Below are positions 39,381 through 49,173 of a stretch of 64,000 nt of DNA, in pieces. Both the position numbers and the translations under genes were made by a program. This stretch comes from Bacteroidota bacterium (lineage in GTDB: Bacteria > Bacteroidota > Bacteroidia > Chitinophagales > Chitinophagaceae): the NCBI GenBank assembly GCA_018267575.1, contig JAFDYF010000005.1:1-64000 (forward strand). Direction: 5' to 3'. The notes under the pieces were generated by a model. The model worked only from the letters and a program-made list of their open reading frames with translations. It had not been told where the DNA came from and did not search any database. Every line of letters begins with the position of its first letter. Position 1 is the stretch's first letter.

Positions 39381-41615
39381 TTATAAAGCCCCCAATGCGC
39401 CTTCGGCTTCAGTAGCAGCCAATAAGTTTGCAATGGCATTATCATATTTTTCCTTCCAAAAAAAGATATTTCCCCAATCCTGACCATCCAGTTCCACACT
39501 GCCATTGGTAACAAAACCCAATTCTGCATAAGGCTGTGTGCCCAATTCTTTTTTGAAAGCATCTATATTTTCCGCTTTCACGCTTACCACTACCCGGCTT
39601 TGGGATTCCCCAAACCAGAAAGCATCTTTTCTGATATTGGCATCGGAAGCGACCACATCAAAACCGAGCTGGTTATGAAAAGCAGATTCCACCAAAGCCA
39701 CAAAAAGACCTCCTTCACTCACATCATGTGCCGACACAACCAACTTCCTTTTTATCAAATCCATGACCAGTTTTTGGATGACCAATTCTTCTTCCAATTC
39801 AAAATGGGGGGCTGGACTAAACTCAATCCCCTGCAGTTTGTGGAGATATTCGGATGAACAGATATCGTTTGTGCTTTTGCCTATTAAAAAAATCACATCA
39901 TCCGGTTCTTTGAAGTCCAGCGTCATTTTATCCTTCACACTATCCAGCACACCAACCATCCCAATAGTAGGCGTTGGATAAACCGCCCCTTCGGGATGCT
40001 GGTTATAAAAACTCACATTACCCCCAGTTACAGGTGTATTGAATTTACGACAAGCTTCACCCATTCCTTTAATCGCCTGCACAAACTGATAGTACACTTC
40101 AGGATTGTAGGGATTGCCAAAATTCAAACAGTTGGTTACCCCCAATGGCTGGCCACCGCTGCAAACAATATTCCTTGCTGCTTCGGCAACGGCAATCTGA
40201 GCACCTTTAAAAGGATCCGCATAAACATAACGACTATTACAGTCAGTGGTTACGGCTAATGCTTTTTTAGTACCCTTCGCCAGCACAATAGCTGCATCGC
40301 TTGGCTCGTTGGTAGAGGAATTGGCAGCACCTACCGTACTATCGTATTGAACAGCCACCCATTTTTTTGAAGCAATATTGGGAATCGAAATCAGCTTCTC
40401 TGCAATTTCCTTTAGGTTATCTGGCACTTCGACAGTTGCAGGATCGAAAGCTTTTATTTTTTCCAGATAAGAAGGTGCTGTATATTCTCTATCATACTGT
40501 GGGGCACCGCCACCAAGCACCAACTCATGCGCAGGTATCGCAGCTTCGAGATTTCCATTTAGGTAGAACTGTAACAGACCGTCATCGGTTACTTCCCCAA
40601 TCTCTGCACAGGGCAAATCCCATTTGGTAAAAATCTTCAATACTTCAGCTTCTCTTCCTTTGCTCACTACCATCAGCATGCGTTCCTGGCTCTCGCTCAA
40701 TAACAATTCCCAGGCTTTCATATTTTGTTGCCTTGTTGGCACTTTATCCAGATCAATGCGCATCCCCACTTCACCTTTGGCACTCATTTCTGCTGTTGAG
40801 CAAATAATGCCAGCTGCCCCCATATCCTGCATACCCACTACGGCGCCTGTTTTAATTACTTCCAGACAAGCTTCCAGCAATTTCTTTTCTTGAAAAGGGT
40901 CGCCCACTTGTACAGCTGGTAATTCTTCTGTGCTCTCCTTGGTAATATTTGCCGAAGCGAAAGAAGCACCCCCAATACCATCCTTACCCGTGGCACTGCC
41001 AACAAACATCACCGGATTTCCTTTTCCTTTGGCGGTTGCCGAAATCGTTTCCCCATTTTTTAAAATACCTACGCTCATTGCATTCACCAGAGGGTTGGTA
41101 TGATAGCAATCTTCAAAATATATTTCGCCACCAACTGTGGGCACCCCAAAACAATTTCCATAATGACCGATGCCATGCACCACGCCAGCCAAGAGGTGTT
41201 GCGTTTTTGCTTCTTTCAGGTTACCAAAACGGAGTGAATTGAGTGAAGCAATGGGTCTTGCGCCCATAGTAAAAATATCGCGGTGGATACCACCTACACC
41301 GGTTGCAGCCCCCTGAAATGGCTCAATTGCGGAAGGGTGGTTATGTGATTCAATCTTAAAAACAACCCCATACCCATCACCGATATCCATAAGACCGGCA
41401 TTTTCCTCACCCGCTTTCACGAGCATCTTCTCCCCGTCACGCGGTAGTGTTTTGAGCCATTTGATCGAATTCTTGTAGCTGCAATGTTCACTCCACATAG
41501 CGCTGAAGGCGCACAGTTCAGTAAAATTGGGCCTACGACCCAGCTTTTGCTTAATAAGCTCAAATTCTTCTGCGGTAAGTCTTAATTGATGGGCGGTTTG
41601 TGCGGTTATTTCCAT
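39381..41615 (-). CDS. purL: Phosphoribosylformylglycinamidine synthase, large subunit type
   Basis: 744 aa from MEITAQTAHQL (41615); MIM start at 41621 is possible. ATP-dependent step in purine synthesis. It is the shorter PurL form without a fused glutamine amidotransferase domain, so separate PurQ and PurS should exist elsewhere. Key parts: MWSEHCSYKNS (about 42-52), ESHNHPSAIEP, GGEIYFEDCYHTN and QDMGAAGI. A -7 element lies 18-25 bases upstream of the ATG. Confidence 0.95.
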   Translation of the reverse strand: MEITAQTAHQLRLTAEEFELIKQKLGRRPNFTELCAFSAMWSEHCSYKNSIKWLKTLPRDGEKMLVKAGEENAGLMDIGDGYGVVFKIESHNHPSAIEPFQGAATGVGGIHRDIFTMGARPIASLNSLRFGNLKEAKTQHLLAGVVHGIGHYGNCFGVPTVGGEIYFEDCYHTNPLVNAMSVGILKNGETISATAKGKGNPVMFVGSATGKDGIGGASFASANITKESTEELPAVQVGDPFQEKKLLEACLEVIKTGAVVGMQDMGAAGIICSTAEMSAKGEVGMRIDLDKVPTRQQNMKAWELLLSESQERMLMVVSKGREAEVLKIFTKWDLPCAEIGEVTDDGLLQFYLNGNLEAAIPAHELVLGGGAPQYDREYTAPSYLEKIKAFDPATVEVPDNLKEIAEKLISIPNIASKKWVAVQYDSTVGAANSSTNEPSDAAIVLAKGTKKALAVTTDCNSRYVYADPFKGAQIAVAEAARNIVCSGGQPLGVTNCLNFGNPYNPEVYYQFVQAIKGMGEACRKFNTPVTGGNVSFYNQHPEGAVYPTPTIGMVGVLDSVKDKMTLDFKEPDDVIFLIGKSTNDICSSEYLHKLQGIEFSPAPHFELEEELVIQKLVMDLIKRKLVVSAHDVSEGGLFVALVESAFHNQLGFDVVASDANIRKDAFWFGESQSRVVVSVKAENIDAFKKELGTQPYAELGFVTNGSVELDGQDWGNIFFWKEKYDNAIANLLAATEAEGALGAL

Positions 41616-41632
41616 AATCATTTTAGAAATCG

Positions 41633-41640
41633 CAAAAGTA
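41633..41640 (-). promoter_or_regulatory. purL promoter -7 element TACTTTTG
   Basis: Complement of CAAAAGTA; exact TAnnTTTG, 18 bases before the purL ATG at 41615. No matching TTTG upstream. Confidence 0.5.
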
Positions 41641-41690
41641 CAAACACAGCATCAATCTTATTTATAATTTTATCCCTATTAATTCACCAT

Positions 41691-42605
41691 ATGCTGATCC
41701 GTTTTGTGCATACAGGGAGGGCCTTTCTGCCAGAAATTGATGCTTACCGTCATTTTTTTGAGCAGCATGCTTTCAACACGGTTGTTGATCGGCCAACCCA
41801 AAACAGCAGTGCTAAGCCCGATGTGGAATGGCGGTTTATGGGAAAACAATTCAGTGGGAAGAACAATTCAGCCGTTCTAATCCATGAATATGCTTCTTCC
41901 TCCCTGCCCCCCTTTAGGAAATGCAAAGATTTGATGAAAAGAACCCTGAATGTAAAACCCGATTTCCGGTTGTTCCTAAATGAATATACCCAAAGCCAAC
42001 TTGGCTTCCATGATGGCATTCCCCATGGGTTTAGGGATATGGGGATAAATATCCCAGAGATAGACCATTCGAAAAGGGACAAAAAATATGATTTCATTTA
42101 CTGCGGATCAGTAGGCAAGGATATGCATTTTGAAAAATTACTGGAATGCTTTACCAAGGAAGGGTTAAATGAAAAAACATTGCTTGTGCTCAGCAATGGA
42201 TATCAAGAATACCAGCAACGATACCTCCCTTATCGCAATATTTTTTTTGAAGGTCCCGTGCCTCAAGAGCAGGTGGCAGGCCATATCGGCACCGCACGTT
42301 TTGCAATCAATTATAAACCAGATATAGAGCCACATAATCATCAAACTTCAACCAAATTGCTGGAGTATGCCTCTTGTGGGATTCCCATTATCAGCACCGA
42401 TTTTTTTTGGATGCGCCAATTTCAGGAGAAATGGGGAGGCAAGTATTTTTATCTGAAACCAGACCTGTCCAATTTTGGGTGGGAAGCGATTAACCAGTTC
42501 AACTATGCGAATCCAGACTTGAGCCAATGGTCTTGGGCGAACCAGATCCGCCGTTCGGGAGTACTTTCCTTTCTGTCATCCCGATTCCCTGAAATTTCTT
42601 TTTAA
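41691..42605 (+). CDS. Glycosyltransferase, GT-B / group 1-like
   Basis: 304 aa from ATG 41691 (MLIRFVHTGRAFLPEID); the frame is open further upstream but overlaps purL. The C-terminal half has the GT-B donor-binding pattern: YDFIYCGSVGKDMHF (about 138-152) and EPHNHQTSTKLLEYASCGIP (about 237-256), with an E-x(n)-E arrangement. The N-terminal domain is short compared with typical GT4 enzymes. Sugar donor unknown. Its stop overlaps that of the convergent glycosyltransferase (TTAA). Confidence 0.78.
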   Translation: MLIRFVHTGRAFLPEIDAYRHFFEQHAFNTVVDRPTQNSSAKPDVEWRFMGKQFSGKNNSAVLIHEYASSSLPPFRKCKDLMKRTLNVKPDFRLFLNEYTQSQLGFHDGIPHGFRDMGINIPEIDHSKRDKKYDFIYCGSVGKDMHFEKLLECFTKEGLNEKTLLVLSNGYQEYQQRYLPYRNIFFEGPVPQEQVAGHIGTARFAINYKPDIEPHNHQTSTKLLEYASCGIPIISTDFFWMRQFQEKWGGKYFYLKPDLSNFGWEAINQFNYANPDLSQWSWANQIRRSGVLSFLSSRFPEISF

Positions 42606-43738
42606 ATATTTTTGAGCGTGCGGTCATATTCACGGATCACTAGGTCCACATTGAATTTTTTAATGACCAATGCCCGACCATTTTTCCCCATCCTTGCACG
42701 CTCCTCCGATGAAAGGTTTATCATCTTTTCCATTTTATCTGCAATGTCAAAAGGATCGTTGAGGTTGCATGTATAGCCATTCGAATTGTTCAATACCACT
42801 TCCTTACAGCCACGGTTATACGAAGTGATAATGGGTAGTTCCATGGCTGCCGCTTCCATCAAGCATCGGGGCACTCCTTCATTATAAAAGGAAGGAAACA
42901 CAAAACAATCGGCGTTGCGGAGATAGGGGCGCACATCTTTTGCGAAACCATGATAACGGACAAGCCCTTCCTGCTCCCATTTCAACAAATCGTCCTCGGC
43001 AATCGAATCTGGATGGTGTTTTTCAAAAAAACCAATCAGTTCAAAATCCACTTCATACCCTTTGTGCTTGATAATACGGGCGGCATCCGCATATACCCCA
43101 ATGCCCTTGCTTTTGAGCAAACGGGTACTCATCAAAAACGTAAAGCGTCTGCTTGGTTCCAACCCCTTGTTTTCGGCAGGCGAAAAATAATCTGTATTGA
43201 TCCCCTCTCCCGGAAGTACTTTCATTCGCTTGATATCGACGACATGCTCACTGATAAATAGTTTTGCATCCTCATTGTTGAGAAACCATACTTCTTCCGT
43301 TTTTCTTAATGCTGTTTTGTACATGAGCCGCACCAACTTGTATAGCCAGTTTTTTGTGGCGAAAGAATAACCAAGACCGGTTACCACTGCCACGGATTTG
43401 ATATGAGAGACCGCCGCTGCCAAGGACCCATAAATATTGGGCTTGATCACATAGTGGAAAATAAGTGCCGGTTGCTTTTCGATATAGATTTTTTTGAGCT
43501 GACGGTAAAGACCAAAATCCAAAAAAGGGCTGGCAGAACGGTTATTGAAATTGATTTGTACATATTCACAACCTTCGGCAACCAATAAGGATGAATATTC
43601 ATCATCTGGCGCTACCACCAATACCAAAAAACCATTTTTAAGTAAATGCCGGATCACATCGAGCCGAAAATTATAGAGTGACCAAGAACTGTTGGATACA
43701 AAGGCAACCTTTTTTTTCTGGCTGTTTGGAGGGATCAT
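42602..43738 (-). CDS. Glycosyltransferase family 4 protein
   Basis: 378 aa. N-terminal VAFVSNSSWSLYNFRLDVI (about 11-29) and the C-terminal donor site FVFPSFYNEGVPRCLMEAAA (about 285-304), followed by ELPIITSYNRGCKEVV with the conserved glutamate, place it in GT4. The length and NGFLVLVVAPDDEYSS region resemble polysaccharide or O-antigen transferases. A TAATTTTG -7 element lies at 43755-43762. It converges on the other glycosyltransferase. Confidence 0.88.
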   Translation of the reverse strand: MIPPNSQKKKVAFVSNSSWSLYNFRLDVIRHLLKNGFLVLVVAPDDEYSSLLVAEGCEYVQINFNNRSASPFLDFGLYRQLKKIYIEKQPALIFHYVIKPNIYGSLAAAVSHIKSVAVVTGLGYSFATKNWLYKLVRLMYKTALRKTEEVWFLNNEDAKLFISEHVVDIKRMKVLPGEGINTDYFSPAENKGLEPSRRFTFLMSTRLLKSKGIGVYADAARIIKHKGYEVDFELIGFFEKHHPDSIAEDDLLKWEQEGLVRYHGFAKDVRPYLRNADCFVFPSFYNEGVPRCLMEAAAMELPIITSYNRGCKEVVLNNSNGYTCNLNDPFDIADKMEKMINLSSEERARMGKNGRALVIKKFNVDLVIREYDRTLKNI

Positions 43739-43754
43739 TCATGTATATTAAATC

Positions 43755-43762
43755 CAAAATTA
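43755..43762 (-). promoter_or_regulatory. -7 element TAATTTTG for the GT4 gene
   Basis: Complement of CAAAATTA, exact TAnnTTTG, 17 bases before the GT4 start codon. No clear -33 box. Confidence 0.4.
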
Positions 43763-43799
43763 TAGATTTGGTGCATTATAAGTTCATTTCAACCCTACT

Positions 43800-45062
43800 A
43801 TGTTCACTGTTCTCCTCTTTATTATATACTTTATTTTGTTGGCACTGGCCTTGAACCTGATTGCTAAGAGAAAAAAATTGAGTCTTTCAACAACAACCAT
43901 CTTTTGCATTTTTGCTTTCAAGGTTTTTCTCGGCTGTGCTTATGGTTATATTTTTTTAAAGTTCTATCATGGGGATGACACCTGGATGTTGTTTAGAGAA
44001 TCATTTGATGAATACCATAAACTGACCCATCAACCTTTTCAATTTGTACACGACATGCTGCCCAACCCTGCATTCTGGGCCACACATAAAGTTTCGAAGA
44101 GCATTCAGATTTATCTGGAAGATCTAGAATATTGGACGATACCAAAATTGCTTGCCATTTTCCATATTTTCAGTAGGGGCAATTACTATATCGATGTTCT
44201 TTTTTTTGATTTCGTTTCGATTTTTGGATTGCTGCTACTTTATAAATTGGCCTATGCACTCTTCCCTACCAAAAAGCAATGGCTGATTGCCATTCTTTTT
44301 TTCCTGCCTATGACCAGTTTCTGGCTCAGTGGTATACGAGCAGAGGGTTTGCTACTATTATTCATGATGATGGCTCTGTATTATGCACTCAAGTGGCCAA
44401 GTTATTCCCAAAAAATACTTCCGCTTATATATATAGTTATAGGGGTAGCCGGCACCATGATTTTCCGTTTTCAATTATTGTTTGTGTTGGTTCCCGCCTT
44501 GATTGCAACAGGTATTAGTTTCAATAAATCTGGGAAACCCATTCATTATTTTACAGGGGTATATGCTCTTTGTATCATTCTGTTTTTTGCCAGTATATGG
44601 GTCTCGCCACAAAAAAACCTATCCACTCCCCTCATTGAAAGGCAACAGGAATTTTTAAGTTTGCATGGCAATACGGTTTTCCATTTGGATAGCCTGCAGC
44701 CCTCTTTACAAAGCTTCGCGAAAGTTTTGCCCCAGGCACTTTCAAACAGTTTTCTCCGCCCAACCCTATTTGAAGCAAAGGGGATTTTGCAGGTAGTTAC
44801 CGCATTTGATACCCTTTTCTTTTTAGCAATATTGTTAATCGCTTTTCTTTGGCACGAACCCAATTGGAAAAAAAACTTCCAAGCACCTTTAGCCCTATTC
44901 TTTGCATTTTATGGCATAAGCGAAATTATTTTAATAGGATATATAGTACCTTTCCCAGGTGCTATCGTGAGATATAAAACAATTCCTGAAATATTCTTAT
45001 TCATATTATTGATAGGGATTATTGATTACAAAAAGTTAAGTTCTATGTTCTTTAAAAAGTAG
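43800..45062 (+). CDS. Polytopic membrane protein, possibly cell-surface polysaccharide related
   Basis: 420 aa with about 10-11 membrane segments, starting at residue 2 (FTVLLFIIYFILLALALNLI). A loop with YHGDDTWMLFRESFDEYHKL (about 59-78) after the second helix is rich in acidic and aromatic residues, as in membrane glycosyltransferases of GT-C type (acidic pair in the first outer loop), but no family could be named. It lies beside two glycosyltransferases, divergent from the GT4 gene. Confidence 0.7.
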   Translation: MFTVLLFIIYFILLALALNLIAKRKKLSLSTTTIFCIFAFKVFLGCAYGYIFLKFYHGDDTWMLFRESFDEYHKLTHQPFQFVHDMLPNPAFWATHKVSKSIQIYLEDLEYWTIPKLLAIFHIFSRGNYYIDVLFFDFVSIFGLLLLYKLAYALFPTKKQWLIAILFFLPMTSFWLSGIRAEGLLLLFMMMALYYALKWPSYSQKILPLIYIVIGVAGTMIFRFQLLFVLVPALIATGISFNKSGKPIHYFTGVYALCIILFFASIWVSPQKNLSTPLIERQQEFLSLHGNTVFHLDSLQPSLQSFAKVLPQALSNSFLRPTLFEAKGILQVVTAFDTLFFLAILLIAFLWHEPNWKKNFQAPLALFFAFYGISEIILIGYIVPFPGAIVRYKTIPEIFLFILLIGIIDYKKLSSMFFKK

Positions 45063-45243
45063 CGACCATACATAATATAAAAAAATTTAATACATTAATT
45101 TTCAAAAGATATCGCTAAATTTTTGAGAATATATGATATTATACCCTTCTTTTTAATGCTGCGCTCCATGTTATCCACATAAATTGAGAAATTTTTTTAT
45201 TTTTTAATGTGAATCGTTTAGTTTCGCCAAAAAACATTCTAGC

Positions 45244-47436
45244 ATGTCATCATTAAGATTTAAATCAATCGACAACTTATCTACCCAATCTCAGGAAAAA
45301 GTTGCAGGCTCATCTAAAATCACTGCTATTTTTAATGAAAACGTGTTTACGCTGAAGACAGCACGTGAATTTTTGAGCGACGAAGCTTATAAAAGCCTTT
45401 TACACTCCATAAAAGGGGGCAAAAAAATTGATAGGGTCGTTGCCAACCAAATATCTGCAGGTCTCCGCCAATGGGCGGAAGCAAAAGGGGTAACCCATTT
45501 TACACACTGGTTTCAGCCATTGACTGGAACTGCTGCCGAAAAGCATGATTCATTTTTTACCTTGAAAAGTGATGGCACTCCGATTGAAGAATTTGATGGT
45601 GCCGCTTTGATACAACAAGAACCAGATGCCTCTTCCTTCCCCAGCGGTGGTTTGAGAGCCACTTTTGAAGCAAGAGGATATACCGGTTGGGATCCTTCTT
45701 CCCCCATTTTCATCATGGAAATAGGTTCCGGAAAAACACTTTGCATTCCTACCATCTTTGTTTCCTATACCGGGGAATCTTTGGACTATAAAGCTCCTTT
45801 GTTGAAGGCGCTTGCATCCCTTGAAAAATCCGCTGTTGATGTTTGTCATTATTTCGACAAAAATGTAAATAAAGTAACTGCAACCCTCGGATGGGAACAG
45901 GAATATTTTGTTATCGATGAAGGTTTCTTCAATGCACGTCCTGACTTGTTGATGAGTGGAAGAACCGTATTTGGACATTCCCCAGCAAAAGGCCAACAAT
46001 TGGAAGACCACTATTTTGGTTCTATCCCTGAAAGGATTTATGCTTTCATGCGTGATTTCGAAACGGAAGGATATAAATTGGGCATTCCCCTTCGTACAAG
46101 ACACAATGAGGTAGCTCCTGCCCAGTTCGAGTGCGCTCCCATTTTTGAAGAAGTGAGCGTGGGGGTTGACCATAACCTATTGTTGATGGACATCATGGAC
46201 CGGGTTGCACGTCGCCACAAACTGCGTGTACTGTTGCATGAAAAACCATTTGCCGGCATCAATGGTAATGGCAAGCACAATAACTGGAGCATGTCAACCG
46301 ATACCGGTGTAAACCTGTTGGCACCAGGCAAAACGCCAAAGACCAACTTGATGTTCCTCACTTTCTTTGTGAACACCATCAAAGCCGTACATGACTACTC
46401 GGATATTTTAAGGGCTTCCATCGCTTCTGCGGGTAATGATTTCCGTTTGGGCGCCAACGAAGCACCTCCTGCCATCATCTCTGTATTCATTGGCCAATAT
46501 CTTACCAAAGTATTGGGTGATGTAAAAGAAAGAGTGGGTTCTAAATTTGATGAACAGGATGAAGCGATATTGAAATTAGATCTTCACAAGAGCATCCCTG
46601 AATTGCTTTTGGACAATACCGATAGGAACAGGACTTCTCCATTTGCCTTCACCGGTAATAAGTTTGAATTCCGTGCGGTAGGTTCCGCAGCAAACTGCGC
46701 CAATGCCATGACGGCATTGAACACGATCCTCGCTGAAACCTTGTCCACTTTCAAAAAAGATGTGGATGCATTGATCGACAAAGGCGAGAAAAAAGAAATC
46801 GCTATCATGCATGTAATCCGTGAGTACATCGTAGCTAGCGAAAAAGTGTTGTTTGAAGGCGATGGTTATAGCGAAGAATGGCATCATGAAGCTGAAAGGC
46901 GCGGTTTGCCCAATGTGCGCACAACCCCACTGGCATTGGATGCGATGGTGACTGACAAAGCCAAAAAGCTTTTCGAAGACAATGGCGTTTATTCACACAC
47001 AGAGTTGGAAGCAAGACATGAAATTGAGTTGGAAAAATACATCAAGAAAGTGCAGATCGAAGCTCGCATTATGGGCGAACTGGTTACCAGCCATATCCTC
47101 CCTCCATCTATCAAGTATCAGAACACATTGATCCAAAATATCAAAGGGATGAAAGAAATTGGCTTGAAAGAAGAGTCTTATGCCAACCAAAAACAAATAT
47201 TGGTGAAGATTTCTGAACATATCAGCAAGATCAGCGAACTGGTAGAAAAAATGATCGAGGCACGAAAAGTTGCCAATGCAATCACCAATACCAGAACAAA
47301 GGCCATTGCTTATAACGCTCAAGTGAAAGAACCATTTTTCGATGCAATCCGCTACCACGCAGATAAATTAGAACTGTTGGTAGATGATAAAGAGTGGGTT
47401 CTTCCAAAATACAGAGAAATGTTATTCTTAAGATAA
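45244..47436 (+). CDS. glnN: Glutamine synthetase type III
   Basis: 730 aa, the long GSIII type typical of Bacteroidota and some cyanobacteria. It joins ammonia to glutamate with ATP. Recognisable parts: the FTHWFQPLTGTAAEKHD block (about 88-104), TFEARGYTGWDPSSP, the GWEQEYFVID glutamate/metal motif, RHNEVAPAQFE and NGNGKHNNWSMS. Full length. A possible -7 element (TAGTTTCG, about 45219) precedes it, and a strong terminator follows. Confidence 0.97.
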   Translation: MSSLRFKSIDNLSTQSQEKVAGSSKITAIFNENVFTLKTAREFLSDEAYKSLLHSIKGGKKIDRVVANQISAGLRQWAEAKGVTHFTHWFQPLTGTAAEKHDSFFTLKSDGTPIEEFDGAALIQQEPDASSFPSGGLRATFEARGYTGWDPSSPIFIMEIGSGKTLCIPTIFVSYTGESLDYKAPLLKALASLEKSAVDVCHYFDKNVNKVTATLGWEQEYFVIDEGFFNARPDLLMSGRTVFGHSPAKGQQLEDHYFGSIPERIYAFMRDFETEGYKLGIPLRTRHNEVAPAQFECAPIFEEVSVGVDHNLLLMDIMDRVARRHKLRVLLHEKPFAGINGNGKHNNWSMSTDTGVNLLAPGKTPKTNLMFLTFFVNTIKAVHDYSDILRASIASAGNDFRLGANEAPPAIISVFIGQYLTKVLGDVKERVGSKFDEQDEAILKLDLHKSIPELLLDNTDRNRTSPFAFTGNKFEFRAVGSAANCANAMTALNTILAETLSTFKKDVDALIDKGEKKEIAIMHVIREYIVASEKVLFEGDGYSEEWHHEAERRGLPNVRTTPLALDAMVTDKAKKLFEDNGVYSHTELEARHEIELEKYIKKVQIEARIMGELVTSHILPPSIKYQNTLIQNIKGMKEIGLKEESYANQKQILVKISEHISKISELVEKMIEARKVANAITNTRTKAIAYNAQVKEPFFDAIRYHADKLELLVDDKEWVLPKYREMLFLR

Positions 47437-47466
47437 CCCCCTAACCATCTGTACCTTTCTACCTTA

Positions 47467-47497
47467 TAAGCTCACCAATTGGTGAGCTTATTTTTTT
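47467..47497 (+). terminator. glnN terminator
   Basis: 47467-47490 is a perfect 24-bp palindrome (TAAGCTCACCAA and its complement), followed by a run of T to 47497. It lies 30 bases past the glnN stop and touches the stop codon of cmk, read from the other side. Confidence 0.85.
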
Positions 47498-48182
47498 AAC
47501 TGATTTTTTGCTTTGCCCATTTCAGCGCCAGGTCAAACTGCTGCTTCTCCGAAAGATTGGAATTGTCAAGCACCTCGGCATCAACCGCTTGCCGCAAAGG
47601 GCTCACTTCCCGGTGAGAATCGATATAGTCGCGCATTTCCAGATTGCTCCTCACTTCATCGAGTGTAATATTGGGGTTTTTATCAAACAATTCCTTAAAC
47701 CTGCGCTCTACACGCACCATTTCATCCGCCGTCATGAATATTTTCAGCTCTGCTTTAGGGAAAACCACCGTACCAATATCCCTCCCATCCATCACAATGC
47801 CCTTATGTTTGCCCATTTTTCGCTGTTGTTCCACAGCAAAGGCCCGCACTTCCTTAATGGCGGCCACCTCGCTTACCTTTTCTGCCACCACCAAATCGCG
47901 AATCACATATTCCACATTTTCCTCGTTCAAATGAATCTCACTTTGCTTGCTTTTGGGATTGTATAAAAACTGAAGATTGATATTCTTCAAGCCTTCTTCC
48001 ACTTGCTTTGCTTTGGTCCAATCCACATGGTTACGCAAAAAATACAGAGTGATGGCTCGGTACATGGCACCGCTATCGATATATACATAATCGAGTTCCT
48101 TGGCAAGTTGTTTGGCCAAAGTGCTTTTGCCACAGGAGGACCAACCATCGATTGTGATTATAATTTTCTTTTCTGTTTTCAT
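47496..48182 (-). CDS. cmk: Cytidylate kinase
   Basis: 228 aa from ATG 48182 (MKTEKKIIITIDG); the frame is open 30 codons further upstream, but that part is hydrophobic and not family-like. P-loop DGWSSCGKST (12-21), then the MDGRDIGTVVFP motif and the RRFKELFDKNP segment. Phosphorylates CMP/dCMP. Divergent from bshB1. Confidence 0.95.
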   Translation of the reverse strand: MKTEKKIIITIDGWSSCGKSTLAKQLAKELDYVYIDSGAMYRAITLYFLRNHVDWTKAKQVEEGLKNINLQFLYNPKSKQSEIHLNEENVEYVIRDLVVAEKVSEVAAIKEVRAFAVEQQRKMGKHKGIVMDGRDIGTVVFPKAELKIFMTADEMVRVERRFKELFDKNPNITLDEVRSNLEMRDYIDSHREVSPLRQAVDAEVLDNSNLSEKQQFDLALKWAKQKIS

Positions 48183-48300
48183 ATAATTGGGTACAAAAAT
48201 GCAGAAAAAAAAGATATCTATCAGGTTATAAAAAGATGATGTACAGCGGCGTAAACCCAGCAAGAAAAACAAATGCCATCGGATTTATCTACCACTTGTT

Positions 48301-48308
48301 TATTTTTG
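48301..48308 (+). promoter_or_regulatory. bshB1 promoter -7 element TATTTTTG
   Basis: Exact TAnnTTTG, 16 bases before the bshB1 ATG. The -33 region has TTTA rather than TTTG. Confidence 0.55.
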
Positions 48309-48324
48309 CAACTCAATTTCGAAA

Positions 48325-49062
48325 ATGAAACTAGATATATTAGCTATTGCTGTTCATCCCGATGATGTGGAACTCTGTTGTTCCGGCACATTGATGATGG
48401 AAAAAAACAAAGGCAAAAAAGTGGGTGTCATCGATTTGACCCGTGGTGAATTGGGTACGAGAGGAACCGCCGAAACCCGAGCCAGTGAAGCTGCACAAGC
48501 CGCATCTATCATGGGGCTGGATATTAGGGAAAACTTGGGCTTCGCGGATGGTTTTTTCAAGAACGATGAAACTCACCAACGTTTGTTGATCAGCATGATC
48601 CGTAAATACCAGCCCGAAATCGTATTATCGAATACGTTGAACGACAGGCATCCCGACCATGGAAGAGCTGGCCATTTGATTTCAGATTCCTGCTTTTTAA
48701 GTGGCCTAAGGAAAATAGTGAGTTTTGACGAAAACGGTAATGAACAACCGCACTGGCGGCCCAAATATGTTTTCCAATTCATCCAGGACCGATATTATAA
48801 TCCTTCTTTCGTATATGATATCAGTGAAGTGTTTGAAAAAAAATTGGCATCCATAAAAGCATATTCTTCGCAGTTTTTCTCCACAGAATACAATAAGGAC
48901 GAGCCGCAGACCTATATATCCACCCCAGAATTTTTTAATGCAGTGATTGGTCGGCATCAAATGTTCGGCAAAATGATTGGAGTCGCTTATGCTGAGGGGT
49001 TTATCTCAGAAAAAATGATCGGCGTCAATAGTTTTGAAGCGCTTATCCAGCAGGATACATAA
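48325..49062 (+). CDS. bshB1: Bacillithiol biosynthesis deacetylase BshB1
   Basis: 245 aa, LmbE/PIG-L fold. It removes the acetyl group from GlcNAc-malate on the way to bacillithiol, the low-molecular-weight thiol of many Bacteroidota. The zinc motif AVHPDDVELCCSGT (about 9-22) and the distal HPDHGRAGHL (about 112-121) are intact; TRGELGTRGTAETRASEAAQ is the family signature. The genes for the other steps (bshA, bshC) are not in the window. Confidence 0.93.
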   Translation: MKLDILAIAVHPDDVELCCSGTLMMEKNKGKKVGVIDLTRGELGTRGTAETRASEAAQAASIMGLDIRENLGFADGFFKNDETHQRLLISMIRKYQPEIVLSNTLNDRHPDHGRAGHLISDSCFLSGLRKIVSFDENGNEQPHWRPKYVFQFIQDRYYNPSFVYDISEVFEKKLASIKAYSSQFFSTEYNKDEPQTYISTPEFFNAVIGRHQMFGKMIGVAYAEGFISEKMIGVNSFEALIQQDT

Positions 49063-49173
49063 AATTAACAAAACAAAAATACGATAAGGTCGTTTTATAC
49101 TTGTTTATTTGCCATCAATAGATTTTATTAGACTAACTTGCGCAGGATTTAAAATGCTCTAAATATTTCATTC

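Noticed and set aside
41586-41690. 35-codon N-terminal extension of the glycosyltransferase at 41691
   Set aside because: It overlaps the purL start and purL promoter on the other strand; MLIRFVHTGRAF is a better domain start.
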